Shown one piece after another: positions 23,680-35,306 of a DNA stretch of 64,000 nucleotides. Position numbers and translations under genes: made by a program. Source of the DNA: Arctopsyche grandis. Lineage: Eukaryota; Arthropoda; Insecta; Trichoptera; Hydropsychidae. Numbering within the stretch: the stretch's first letter is position 1; the number at the start of each line of letters is the position of its first letter. A model generated the notes under the pieces. It did no database searches. It saw only the letters and a program-made list of their open reading frames with translations, and was not told where the DNA came from. The DNA lies in NCBI RefSeq assembly GCF_051622035.1, contig NC_135356.1, forward strand, positions 3,930,577 through 3,994,576, read 5' to 3'.

Positions 23680-26600
23680 ATGTCGCAGCAAGGTCAGTAC
23701 TACATATTATTATAAATAATACCATTAATTATTATAAGAGCGCTTAGCCCTTCGATACCAATAGTGCACAGGTCGTTATAGTGATGTTAGCAGTGGCGAA
23801 TCGTCCATATGGGATGTGCGCCTGAAAACCTTCCAGTATATTCTAACATATGCGCGCTATTTTTTTCGTCCATATGGACTGCCAATCCTTCCAGTATGGT
23901 GAATATGTATGCTGTTTTTGTTGTTTGTATTAGATCGCCGGTACGGCACTACCTAGGACTAGTATTTTCCCCATGGTTTCTAATTCTTAACAGACAATGT
24001 GCGCATAGAATTTCATAATACGCCTTGAGCAAATCTCAAAGTCTTTGTTTGATGCGCAGCTCTTAAAATACGATTTTTGGTCCACAATACCCTCAATAGT
24101 CTCCTCCAGTACTAAGTTTCGAAGCAGTCAAATATTTTCTTCCAGCGACTATGTCTTCACATTATAAATAAATGATGAGAATACTGGTGAAGAATTTTTG
24201 TTTTTTTTCTTGAGATGTATGAATAGAACATGGCTGGTCTAGCTATTTAGTTTCTTCTTTTAACATATCTGGCATCAATGGCAGAAATCAAATACATCAT
24301 TTTCTTTTTCCATATCCATGAGGTTTGTTGTGTCTTTAAGCACTATCAATAACCATATTTTTTTTATCACCTGCGTTCATACAAACATCACCCACTGTAT
24401 AATGTATATATATTCAATATACATATGTAGATAGTACTTCGTATTGAATAAAAGCAGCGTATTCTTCTTATTATTGAAAACAACATTTTCATATTACAAT
24501 AGATATTATACAGGTCATTCCGAAAAGTCGCAGTATTTGCATTTAAAAGTATTCATATTTCCATTGAAAAATACTCAAAAGACTCCACGTCATTCTCTTC
24601 CGGCAGTGACCTCTTTTCAGCTTGAAGCTGAGGTCAAACGTGTCCTGACCTGAACATGTCCAAAAGTATCTAACGTGCTAATTTACATATGTATATTCGG
24701 GGAACACGAGGCTATTGTGCTTGCTATTTTTTTTTTTTTTTAGGTTGTGGCTATTTGGTGGTATTATATTTGCGACGCGCGCAAAGAAATCTGCGCATGT
24801 GCGTGATCTTATAATCCGATTATAATTTCATACATTTAATGTGTGCTACACTTGTGTAATCAATCGTTCATTATACATGAGGCAAATAAATCTCGCACGT
24901 TATTATAATAGATTTATATCATTTAGCTAGTTCGCGGCTTGTACTTGTATGTACATAGGTATTAAGGTCTGTTCATACTTAAAAGCACTGCACAGCTTCA
25001 GCACTGCACGACTCCTTTTCAAATATGTCATTTTATTACATTTCTATTCATATCTACCTACACGTCGCGGTCACGTCACGTTTACAGCAATTTGGTCGAG
25101 TGCAAGGCAAAATCGGCTTACTTATACATTAGAGGCCATGACGATACGGCGCAATATTGCTTACGTCGTATTGTCGAGTACTTGCAATATGAATGCATAC
25201 ACGTGCATCGTAGGTACGCGTCAGAAAAAATTTTTCGACGTTTATCGAACGAAAAATTATGTATAATCGCGCTGTTGTTGGAAGAAGAAGCTCAAGAAGG
25301 TAATAAAAAAGCACGGAGGCGTTTTGATGTGCATCCCATGTTAAAAAATAGAAAATATATAAGGAGCCTATGGATGATGGACAAATTTTTTTTAAATATT
25401 TCCGTAAAAGATTTAAAATTTTTTTAAATATTTGCGCCAAAACCATGTCGAAAGATTGAACAGCTGTCAACTGTCACTATCGATAATTGGTCCCGAACAG
25501 CAAAGCGGCACGTAATTCGCGTGTATATTTCCACGATGGCCAAAAAAACGGATACGATACGTTGACGGATGTTGCTGTAAGGTATGAACAGGAAATGTCG
25601 GGTACTGCTGAAAGCCTGCCGTGGCGTAAACGTGACGGTTGGTATGAATATACCCATACAAAATGTACCAAAGAATACTTTTCGTACGGCCGGATACCTG
25701 CTGAAGTCGGTACGTGCTGACTAGGTATGGACAGACCTTGTCAGAAGTTGTATATGATAATAATTTTCTAACAATTAATAATATTAACTAATTTGGATTA
25801 TATTTTTTACTCTACGTCACTTTACGAGTGCGAACTAAATTTTAAGAGGCTTAAAACAAAATTTTAACAGTAAACACGATGACAGTGACAGTTCACGCGC
25901 ATGCGCAGAAGGCTTTGCGCCTGTCGCAGATATAGTACCTGCAAATAGCCACAACCTTTTTTTTATTACGAAATATGGTCATCCGAATTCAGATTGACCC
26001 CATCTCCCATCAGAGTTTTCCAGTCTTTATCTGTCGGTAATATTGTTGAGTGGGTTTCATATTTTTTTCGCTATAAACATGGCAATAAATTGTTATTACT
26101 GCAAATAATGAAATAAATTTGATCATATTGACGATTTCAGACGATGCCACCAAAGAGTCAGCAATTCTGGATGAGTATTACGACTATGTGTTCAGCATAG
26201 TTCAACGATGTGGTGAGGTAAATTGTCAAGTAATAAGCGTTTTGCAAACTATAAAATAAAATAAAATTTCATATATGTGTATAATGTATTACGATGAATA
26301 GTATCGTATTCTCACTTACTTACTACCCTCACTGTATTCCTTTCCAAACCAACCCATTGAATGTTAATGTATTGCATACATGATACATACATACATATTT
26401 ATCTGACGCCTGTTTTTTCAGCCAAATTCGCGTTTTCCAGCAAATATGTACTTATAGTTTTAGAATTATATGAATTTTACAAAAATATTTTATTATTTAA
26501 GACTTTGTTTTACCTGAAAATTGCATTGTGCGTTGTTTTATTATAATGATTATGTTGAAAAGTTTATTATAATAGCTTTAAAATATGTATGTATAATCAT

Positions 26601-28260
26601 AAAATGACTCTAAATGTTTGATTTATGTTCTCGTATAAGTATTTACATATGTACACTTATTGCACATTTTCAGATCTCAAAATCAACCAATTTGGAAGAC
26701 ATGGACGTTGAATTTAAATCTTGTGATGTGGATCTAGTGACGGCAGTCGACCAACTCGTTGAGAAAACTTTGATTACGGAAATCACCAAAAAATATCCTG
26801 AACACAAGTATGTATTTTCATATTTGATTTAGCACCGATTTTTTGCCAGTGGTTCAAATCAAATTTGATTATTTATCAATTTAGATTTATCGGTGAAGAG
26901 ACTGTTTCTGGTGGCGGAGAGTGTGTATTAACAGATGAGCCGACGTGGATTATCGATCCTATTGATGGCACAATGAATTTTGTCCATGGTTTTCCTCATT
27001 ATGGTATTTCTGTTGCACTGTTCATGAATAAGGTTTGAGATTTTCATAATATGTATACGTATATATTTCATAAACATCATCAGGATGTGTTCTGAGTAAC
27101 ACTCGTCCTTTATTTTCTTCCTTCTGTTATCTCGCTTGTGTCCTTTTAAATTCTCTTGGGTACCATTCTAGTAAGTATACACTTGTCCTTTGGTTTAAAA
27201 GCTTTTGTTTTGTGTAATATTAACCATCCTAAAAGTTTTGTATCCAAACTTATTAGCAAAACATTTTTTTCTTAGAGTATATGAATATTTATTTGTCTGC
27301 AAAATAAAGTTTCTATCCTATTTACATATGTATTATGTATTTTGATAGTAATGACGTATGGATACAAAACTTGAGTAAAAAATAATGCATAAAGTCATCG
27401 CAATGCATTTTAGAAAGTTAAAAGAAGATAAAGGAATTGAAACAAATGGATGGAAGGTATGAATAGAATAGCAGACATGGTGGATCGAGTAGTTAAATGG
27501 TACTCAAGAGACACGAGAAGATTAAATAAGTTGATGTGAATGTGTTCAAAACAAACAAGAATGAAAGTATTCATGTCGGAGAGGTCTTCATCTAGCAGTG
27601 AATGTTGATGATGTTTTATTTGTTATCAGGAACCCAAGATTGCATTTGTTTACAATCCAAGATTGGGACAAATGTTCACCGCCCGTAAAGGAAAAGGAGC
27701 GTTTTTGAACGAACAGCAAATATTTGTATCCAAGGAAACGAGCATGTCCAAAGCATTGGTGATGAGTGAAGCCGGCACTAGTAGGGATCCTGATAAATTG
27801 AAGGTCGTGTTTGAGAATTTGATAAACCTAATTCCGAAAATTCACGGGTTCGTTTTTTCGTTTAATTCAGTCAAAAATATTTTTTTATTATTCAAATATA
27901 ACCAATGTATAATATGCTTGTTTTCAGACTCCGTACTCTGGGATGCGCTGCTCTGAATATGTGCATGGTTGCATTGGGGGGTGCAGATGTTAACTATGAG
28001 TTTGGTATTCACGCTTGGGATATCGCTGCCGGGCAACTTTTGGTCCAAGAAGCCGGTGGAGTTTGCATCGATCCAAGCGGTAAAAATTTTGTTCCGATGT
28101 CTTTTTTTTATGCTGCACACAAATTGACGCATACTATTAACGAATCATTTCAGGTGGATCATTCGATGTGTTGTCCAGAAGAGTTTTATGCGCCAGCACA
28201 ATGACCTTGGCCCTTGAGATCGCTTCCAATCTATCTCAATATTACCCGCCGAGGGACTAA
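23680..28260 (+). CDS. Inositol monophosphatase, seven coding exons
   Basis: Hydrolyses inositol monophosphates to myo-inositol in the cytosol, a Mg-dependent step of the phosphoinositide cycle. Coding exons: 23680-23692, 26141-26217, 26674-26807, 26885-27032, 27630-27847, 27928-28079 and 28154-28260. All introns are GT/AG and phases agree, giving 282 residues against 277 in human IMPA1. Residues 75-81 read KFIGEET, with E79 as metal ligand. [12 protein letters not shown] at 96-107 carries D99 and D102. [10 protein letters not shown] at 223-232 carries D228. These match human E70, D90, D93 and D220. The 74-base last intron is open in frame; removing it restores the family's [11 protein letters not shown] segment. 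Intron 1 (2.4 kb) holds a transposon. Insect paralogues are common, so I give no symbol. Confidence 0.93.
24743..25956. mobile_element. TIR transposon in IMPase intron 1
   Basis: The left end GGTTGTGGCTATTTGG and the right end GCAAATAGCCACAACC are inverted. Similarity continues inward: GACGCGCGCAAAGAAATCTG faces GCAGAAGGCTTTGCGCCTGT. Both ends abut T-rich runs, so no target duplication can be read with confidence. A second, nested TIR pair lies inside (24965-25733). Length is about 1.2 kb. Confidence 0.6.
24965..25733 (+). mobile_element. Nested Harbinger-like element with transposase remnant
   Basis: The ends are AAGGTCTGTTCATAC and GTATGGACAGACCTT, inverted with one mismatch. The same AGGTCTG start occurs in the TAA-flanked element at 43506. 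Inside, a frame near 25270-25440 reads [18 protein letters not shown] and then, after a shift, [13 protein letters not shown]. This resembles the N-terminal region of PIF/Harbinger transposases (RRRxxxVHP ... FFxYFRM). No complete catalytic domain is present. Confidence 0.5.
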
Positions 28261-29112
28261 CTAAACATGTATGCTCTGTGGAAAATATAAACAGAACTAG
28301 CATGCATGTATTTTAAGTTCCCATATGAATATTAATGTTATAAGTGCATATTAAATTCCCACTTATTAGACTAGTTAGTTTGGCCATCCTTGAGGATAGC
28401 TTTTCTGTGTTATAAATTTAAGTTATTAATGGATTGGATTGGAATGGATTTACAACAATTTTATTCTCACTGCTCAGTCAATGTCTGAAAGAATTAGAAT
28501 GTCTATTTCACGATTAAACCCCACATCCATGAATCGGAAAGCTCTCATACACATCTGAAATATAGCACATTTACTGACAATTTAATCTTAGATACAAAAT
28601 TAGTGTCAATGAAAGAAAGATTCGAACAGTTGAACGAATATTCAGAATAAACTATGTATTTACTGGAAAGTGCTGATCTTCAAATTAAGCTTACTGCGAA
28701 TTAAAAATCTGATATTATTAGTACTGAACTTTGCGATGAACCTATTAATTTAAAAGACTTTCTTTCAAATAAAGTTCAAGGTTAAATTAATCCACTCATT
28801 GTATTGAATTTTATAAAACAACATAATTTAACAGTTTTGCAACTCCATCTACTGAAAATGATATCGCTGAAAACCTTGATTTTTCAGCTTTAATTAAAGA
28901 TTTTGCTGAAAGAAAGGTCGGGAAGTTCACTTCTGAAATATTATTCTCTTTAATTATTTTTAAAACCACCTGGGCTTGGAAAACCTTGTTAACCACTTTG
29001 CTGCCGGTCCCAAGCCTGGAAAAAGGAGGATGGTAACCCATTTTTTTAAAAAAACTTAGGGGCGCTTTCAAAAAATTGCCCGAGGGCGCCATAGGATATA
29101 AGGCCGGCACTG
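28261..29112 (+). mobile_element. hAT-3 relic with right terminus
   Basis: After the IMPase 3' region, 28440-28960 contains stop-broken codons with hAT character (such as MKERFEQLNEYSE). The block ends with GGGCGCCATAGGATATAAGG then CCGGCACTG at 29112, a typical hAT right end. No left terminus was found, so the element is truncated. The IMPase polyadenylation site must lie near 28280-28340 or further on; I see only variant signals (AATATA) there. Confidence 0.45.
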
Positions 29113-29690
29113 GAGAAGTTTAATATTATATATGTGTGTTTAAATTTAAGAACTTGACATAAGTATAGTACGTATTCATTGGTAGTCATCTACCATTTAT
29201 GTTAGGCTAATTGAGGTTTGCTCAAACTTTTGAGCTTGTCCTGTTATTAAAAAGCTGTTGTCTCAATTATCTATGTATGTTTATTGAATACCAAATATCA
29301 TATATTTTAATGTAGAATACATGTGATTAAAAATCTTAATAAAAAGTACTATTTTACTGAATACTGTCCATTCATTTTATTATACCTTTCTTGTATAATT
29401 TTAGTCAGATTCGCACCATTAAGTTTATACATACTCATGTATAACACTTATTTTCGATTAGCATGGTATATAATGTTTTTTATCAAAAAAGAGTATATGT
29501 CATGCGATGGAAATAATTATTTTTAGGTGTGAGTGCAATTGATTGGTGTAATTCAATATATGTAATTCTGGGATGTTTTGATGCTTAATCGGTATCTTGG
29601 AGGAACTTACTTTATTTGATAATGGGTCATACACTAATTCGACTTCTTTTGTCAAAAGCAATCATAAGATTACTATAAATTTAATATATA
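29113..29690. other. Gene-free AT-rich stretch
   Basis: Nothing recognised. AT-rich sequence between the hAT relic and the SINE. Confidence 0.4.
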
Positions 29691-29836
29691 GCCAGCAGCA
29701 TAGCTCGGTCGTTAAGCTTCTGCTTAGCGTTGAGAGGCGCCGGGTTCGATCCCATGAGCTGACCTCGATTGAAAATAATTTTTCAGAGTATATCTGTAGT
29801 GCTGCTGGTCAGACCTGGATATTTGTGACTAGGTCG
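29691..29836 (+). repeat. tRNA-derived SINE, head and partial body
   Basis: The A box TAGCTCGGTCGTTA at 29701 and the B box GGGTTCGATCCC at 29742-29753 have pol III spacing. The body follows to TCAGACCTGGATATTTGTGA. The 3' body and tail of the full copy at 1083 are missing, so the copy is truncated near 29836. Confidence 0.75.
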
Positions 29837-30130
29837 AGTTTTTCTCAAATATTGCTCAAAGCTGCTCAAATATTACTCAAAACATTACATTTGCTGAGCA
29901 ATATTTGGGCAGTTTTCTGTACGACAATTTTTCTGTGCGACAGGATACCGCGCGAGCGATTTTCGTAGTGGCGGTTATCCTGGTAGCGATTCACATTTGG
30001 GATGTAACCCGTTTACCGTGTTGGAGATATTTTTGTGAAATTCGGGTACACAAACAAATCCCAAGACGTACGAGTCGTTTCGACTGACATAAATTTATTT
30101 AAAATTTGTAGTATTATATGTACATATTTA

Positions 30131-30415
30131 GCCAGCAGCATAGCTCGGTCGTTAAGCTTCTGCTTAACGGTTCGGTTCGGTTCGGTTCCCGGTAAAATTG
30201 GCTAAATATCCTTCCTACCTATTTGAGATTGATTAATGTTCAATAAAATTTATGTACAATTCATAGATGTCTCGTTAATTTGCGAGTTTTTCAGTGTCTC
30301 GTAATTCAGCGACTTGTATAATAATAATAAAAAATGCTGCAATGTTTGTAATTGGCCAGGAAGGCGCATTGGGTTTACCTGTAAGGCCTTCCTGGTATAT
30401 ATGTAAAAAATAAAT
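30131..30415 (+). repeat. tRNA-derived SINE with collapsed B box
   Basis: The head GCCAGCAGCATAGCTCGGTC is identical to the copy at 29691. The B-box region is replaced by four GGTTC repeats and most of the 5' body is deleted. The 3' body (ATAGATGTCTCGTTAATTTG) and tail (ACCTGTAAGGCCTTCCTGG plus TATATATG) are complete. Confidence 0.75.
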
Positions 30416-30966
30416 AAATAAAATAAATTAATAAAAGAAAAATTAAGCTGTAATAAAAAAAAGAAATGTCGACAAAAGGTGATGAAAGATGAAACCATTA
30501 TTTAATAATTTTAAGCAACCCTGATGGAACTGCTACGTACTTTTTATTGTTGGTCATCTTTGATGTGAACGATTTAGGCGCTATTTTATTTTTTTATCAA
30601 TTGCTATCAACACATGCGGAAATCATAAAAAATAATTGGTTAAGCAGGAAGGGGTCCAAGAGCTTAATTATTAAGTTTCTTTTTTATTAATTTCACTTGC
30701 AGTGCAACTTATTAATTACTAGTGATTTTACCCGGCTTCGATCGGTATTTGTAATATAAACCGCTTAAACATGACTAATCTTATACTACTAAACGTACTA
30801 GTGTTGGTCCCGTTGATTTCAACGGGTGGTTTCGAAAAGGAATTGAAATTCGAATAAAAATAAAGTTAAAGATATTGAATCGACTGGTTTCAGAAAGAAA
30901 TTGATGCACGAATTACGTATTGTGCATCGCCGACGCCCCGACGCCTTTGCCCCCAGCGCCCCAGAT

Positions 30967-31316
<350 letters not shown>

Positions 31317-31369
31317 CAAATTAAGTGCATATTCATATGATGTGTATTTACAACACTTATCCTGGGCGA

Positions 31370-31460
31370 GGATATGGCGTACGGCACGGGCTCGTGGGCG
31401 CATCGCGTTTGGAATCGGAGGGTCCTAGGTTCGATTCCCGGCGCCCACGGTGAATGAAAT
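31370..31460 (+). repeat. tRNA-like SINE head
   Basis: GTGGGCGC and GCGCCCAC pair as an acceptor-like stem around a B box GGTTCGATTCC at 31428-31438. The sequence differs from the 29691 family head. The remainder of the cloverleaf does not fold well, so I read it as a SINE promoter rather than a functional tRNA. Confidence 0.5.
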
Positions 31461-31641
31461 CAATTTTTTCTCGAATATCGTCAAAATATAAATATAAATA
31501 ATTTCAATTTCAATTTAATTAAAAATAAATATATAAAAAAATGGTTCAAAACCTCGCTAAATAAAATAATTTTATTACGTATTATTATATGGCGATAGCG
31601 AAAATTTTCAATTAATGTTTAAAAAAAAGGAGAATTTCAAA

Positions 31642-31845
31642 TTGAACCGTGGCGTAATTGGTTAACTCCCAACCTTGAATACACCTATAAGAGGGTATTT
31701 GAGTGAGGGGTGATCGGTTCGAGTCACGACAAAGTCGTCTCGCCGAAAAATGAATTTATCGATTCGTTCATTATGTTCGGCGAGCGTTAGGACACACACA
31801 CACACATACACACACACACACACACACCCACACACACACACAGAT
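31642..31845 (+). repeat. Second tRNA-like SINE head with CA-repeat tail
   Basis: The A-box-like TGGCGTAATTGGTTAAC at 31650 and the B box GGTTCGAGTC at 31716-31725 are about 65 bases apart. The body contains CGTCTCGCCGAAAAATG. It is followed by a CA-rich microsatellite (31794-31842), a common SINE tail. No true cloverleaf is evident. Confidence 0.5.
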
Positions 31846-32394
31846 TACCGTCTTTATATATATGATAAATTTCTTTGAATATTCGTTTGTTTATTTTTTA
31901 ATAAATTGACTCACGAACAAACAAACATATATACTAAGTCTCTTTCGAAATTATATGTATACCAAAATCCGGCGCCTGCACCCCCGGAGCCTTCGATGCC
32001 CCCCGGAGCCGGGGGTCGAATTTATTTGAATCGAAAAGAAAATATATCGTCATAGAAACTTACCTGTTAAAAAGTTACGAATGTAAAATACATACATACA
32101 TACATATATATGTATATACAAAGTCTCTTTCGAAATTATATATTAGATGCAATGCAACTTATTATTGGGATATTAAGTTGATTACGACGTATAAAAAAAA
32201 TAGCACTAAACTTATATTTATTCATTTTATGTAAAACATCAGTCTGTGACAAGTTATGACTCACGATTTTTTATTTTGTTCCATTCACATCGGCTCAGGG
32301 ACCCTAATGAGTATAGCACTTCTGATTTAACTGTTAAAAATGTATAGTTGCGGTTTTTAATTTGGTTGCAACCGCCGTATACTTACTTTCAATG

Positions 32395-32575
32395 GTATGA
32401 AATATTAGTAAACGGATTATTGTTAAACGAAAAATCGGTAATACGGAATAACTTGCACTCCACCCTTCGATTGATGGAGTTTTTGGGTGCCAGATATTCC
32501 GTGATCGAGATTTTTGCTACGTGCGCGAATTCGCTTTTTGCGGAATAATCACCGAACCGAAATATTTGCGAAACA
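32395..32575. repeat. Palindromic MITE, copy 3
   Basis: It contains GGGTGCCAGATATTCCGTGA and TTGCGGAATAATCACCGAAC, close matches to the right arm of the element at 19086. The left arm (GGATTATTGTTAAACG, ATACGGAATAAC) is more diverged. No TSD was resolved. Confidence 0.45.
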
Positions 32576-33061
32576 CTCGAGCTCAACTCCCCACTTTTAC
32601 TATCCACCCATGTTTGAAATGATTGAAAATGAAAATTAAATTGAAAAAAAAAACATAATATATACATATGTAGTTTATCAATGAGACTTTTGGGTGTTGT
32701 TTTTTTTTTTTATTTTAATAAAAACGTTATTTTAACGAAAGTAAATATTATTCTAATGTTCATCAGGTCATATTAATATTATAACTTTGTATGAGATTGG
32801 GATACTAATTTTTCTTATGACTCCTGAATGTTATCTTTTAATAGTGTTTTTTGATTTGTTGATGTAAACTTCACTTTCAAAAAAAAAAGCAAAAAGTGTC
32901 GAGTCGTATGATATTGAATTTCATACGCATTGCTACTTATTTTCGCTCGTGTTGTTTTTGACTTGAACATTATTAATTTTTGCAGTTTTTTAATTTCCCT
33001 GATTCGTTTTGATTCATATTTAGATGAATTTGCATTGAACCACAAACGAATGCGTGTATAT
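32576..33061. other. Gene-free stretch with Merlin-like tail
   Basis: AT-rich sequence. On the minus strand, the part nearest 33061 continues the Merlin frame (GIYTHSFVV) before stops. No other feature was recognised. Confidence 0.35.
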
Positions 33062-33295
33062 TCCATTCGCAATATGTGGAATATTTTCGTACGCTGCCCA
33101 ACCGTTCGAAATTATATGCGAACCAGGCAGTATACATATGTTGGAGTATTTCATCAGGTAAAAGTCGAGTTAATTCAGGGCACGGCAATACTAAAGTACT
33201 CGCAAAGAGCAACCAATGACAGGAAGGAGCGGGTCGATCGAGCCTCGCTTCCGAGCCTAGAGGGTCCGCCCTGTCGAGAATTCCAACTTTTACCT
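33062..33295 (-). pseudogene. Merlin transposase fragment, second locus
   Basis: This is similar to one part of the 316-bp array unit. On the minus strand it reads GSHIISNGWAAYENIPHIAN followed by GIYTHSFVV. As at 20451, Asn replaces the catalytic Asp of the ISDGW block. The sequence continues with CGAGCCTCGCTT at 33240-33251, as at the right edge of the array. This shows the array unit came from a dispersed element. Confidence 0.6.
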
Positions 33296-33526
33296 ACATA
33301 TGTATATGTTACAGTGAAAGCATATTTCAAGTGAAAATATATTTTCACCAATTGAAGCAGTGAAAATGTATCAAAAAATGAATTTACATCGTTTAACTCT
33401 ATAAATTTAACCCTAACAACCCAATCTTAAATGAATAAGGCCAACCCTTACTTAACCTAACCTTTAAATAAAAGCAACCCTAACAATCTAATCTTAAATG
33501 AATAAAACCAACCCTAATAAACTATG

Positions 33527-33690
33527 GGGGATGAACAAATGAGACGACTGGCATGTTAATGCACGTGTTTTATGTATGACAGCTGAAGGCAGAGTGAGTA
33601 GCTAACTTCGAACACAATCGAGTTGGTCCCCACTCGCAGGAAGGTGACCAAACTCGACCATGTCGTATAGCGAGCCGCCACAAAACTAAT
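33527..33690 (-). repeat. Merlin-array unit fragment
   Basis: GGGGATGAACAAATGAGACG to GAGCCGCCACAA matches the first half of the 316-bp unit of the array at 20998, with several differences and one frameshift. It is a dispersed relative rather than part of the array. Confidence 0.75.
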
Positions 33691-33694
33691 CTTA

Positions 33695-34639
33695 TGGTGC
33701 GTACGCACCAAGCCAACGAATGGCCCACAGGCCAACTTTTAAAACCAGTAGCGTACAAAATATCGAAATAAAAATTAAATTTAAAAATTGAAATTAAATA
33801 TCAAAATTAAGACTATTATTATTATATTAAAATTAAATTCAAGTATCAAAATAAAATTATAATCATTATATTAAAATTAAAATTAAATATTGAAAGTTAA
33901 AACAGAACATGCACAATTTAAATAAATTTTCGAGATTGACCTAAAATTAGATCATCAACAATCACATACAGGTAATTCTCGACTTTTGTTTGTCGAAGAT
34001 GTTTTGACTTACGAAGATACGCACTAAGATCGAAAAAAAATCAAAGAATTATTATTTTTACTTCCCCGTAATGCGCAGTTACTGAGAATATATCATGTAT
34101 TAGTATGGGTGATCCAACGATTTTTGCTAACCCGGGGTGTTGTCGGTCACATCAAAAGGATTTTTTTATTCTTCAATTGTTTCTCTCGTCGAAACAAATC
34201 AAGTAATTAAATCATTTCAGAGGTAAAATTTATCGGATAATGTGTGATTATTAATTTTATTTCGACGAAATAAAAAAAACCCTTTGTCAAATCACCGACA
34301 TCCGACACCGCGTTTTTTTATGAATTGTTTTTTTTTTTATCGATCATCCACGTGGAAATACAGTAACATCTCGTGACGACTTCAACAATATTTTTTTTCG
34401 CTCGTATGCAGAGAAATTATAATATTTCTCTGGTTTTAAATGCGGTATCGTCCTAAATCAAAACATTGTTGTAATTCAAAACATCAACGATGATCTAATT
34501 TTAGCTCAATCTCGCTCTTTAGCTTGATTTTGATATTTAATTTCAATTTTAAAATTTAATTTTTATTTCGATATTTTGTACGCTACTGCTGGTTAAAAAG
34601 TTGGCCCAAAATCGTCGTTGGTTTAGTCCGTAAGCACCA
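33695..34639. mobile_element. Harbinger-type TIR element with TTA TSD
   Basis: The left end TGGTGCGTACGCACCAAGCC pairs with the complement of the right end, TGGTGCTTACGGACTAAACC. Inverted similarity extends over 100 bp (GTAGCGTACAAAATATCGAA on both arms). TTA lies outside each end (33692-33694, 34640-34642), as in PIF/Harbinger. The uninterrupted target sequence CTAATCTTAAATG is present close by at 33496. A second, inner palindrome (GGTGTTGTCGG facing CCGACACCGCG) fills the centre. No transposase is seen. Confidence 0.7.
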
Positions 34640-34742
34640 TTAAATGGATAAAACCAACCCTGAAAATGTAACTGGTTAAGATTTCACTGAAATGTCAGTG
34701 AAAATATATTTTAACTTGAAATATAATTTCACTGTGACATAC

Positions 34743-35215
34743 ATATATACGTAATTTGAAATTTACTTACATACATACTTCGAAACATTCGGATTAAATA
34801 AAAATAAATACGATAAGATTTTTCACAGCCCTGATTGAATGTATACAAAAAAAAAGTCAAACAGGAAAGACGTAACGTTTCAATCCGCAAGTTATTTTAC
34901 AACATTGGAATAATTGCACAAATAACGTTTGCACACCCTGAACAAAACACTTTGACCGCAGGTGCGCACGCGACTCCGTTCAAACGGCGCACGCGATTAC
35001 CGCCCTTGAGCGGTTCGATATAAGGCTCAACATCGCTCGGCGCCAAAGTTAACTTTACGATCCGCCGGTTTTGTCAAAGTTGGCCTTTTCGTATTGCACT
35101 TTGCACCCATTAGACGAGCTGAAACGTGGCCCAGCGTGCTCCTCCAAGTCAGGAGTTCATCGGAAGATCATCAAACATGACTTGGAGGCCCTCGCAGACC
35201 ACCAAGGACGCGTCA
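34743..35215. other. Upstream flank of the candidate promoter
   Basis: The part from about 34960 is GC-rich and CpG-rich, in contrast to the AT-rich repeats to the left. A TATA-like GATATAAGG lies at 35016 but has no initiator at the right distance. No gene is seen. Confidence 0.35.
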
Positions 35216-35305
35216 TTGCGCGCTCAGTAGTCAGTGCAGTGTGTGGCTTGGTGGACGCGCCTCTCCATATCTATCACACGACACACATTTCAACGCCACT
35301 ATCTA
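35216..35305 (+). promoter_or_regulatory. Inr+DPE promoter and candidate non-coding first exon
   Basis: TCAGTAG at 35224-35230 is an arthropod initiator with A+1 at 35226. At exactly +28 to +32 the sequence is GGACG, a DPE match, and no TATA box stands at -30. The GC-rich transcript would run about 80 bases to a splice donor A|GTAAGC at 35306. The acceptor at 39086 before the long coding exon could pair with it, giving a 3.8-kb intron. The link between the two is inferred. Confidence 0.45.
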
Positions 35306-35306
35306 G

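Larger units (their letters stand above)
33306..34742. mobile_element. Outer TIR element containing nested insertions
   Basis: Left ATGTTACAGTGAAAGCATAT and the complement of the right end, ATGTCACAGTGAAATTATAT, are an inverted pair that continues as TTCAAGT(G/T)AAAATATATTTT. Inside are AACCCTAA-rich repeats, a Merlin-array fragment and a complete Harbinger-type insertion. Without the insertions it would be only a few hundred bases, consistent with a MITE. TSD not resolved. Confidence 0.5.

Noticed and set aside
24721-24742. Poly-T as the tail of a minus-strand retroelement
   Set aside because: It abuts the terminal inverted repeat of a DNA transposon, and a similar T run flanks the other end, so it is part of the target region.
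27905-28204. Frame reading through the last IMPase intron
   Set aside because: Consensus GT/AG and family similarity show that the intron is removed and the stop is at 28258-28260.
29701-29753. Possible tRNA genes (also at 1446, 31428, 31716, 60673)
   Set aside because: Box A and B are present but the cloverleaf does not close and the flanks match a dispersed SINE family.
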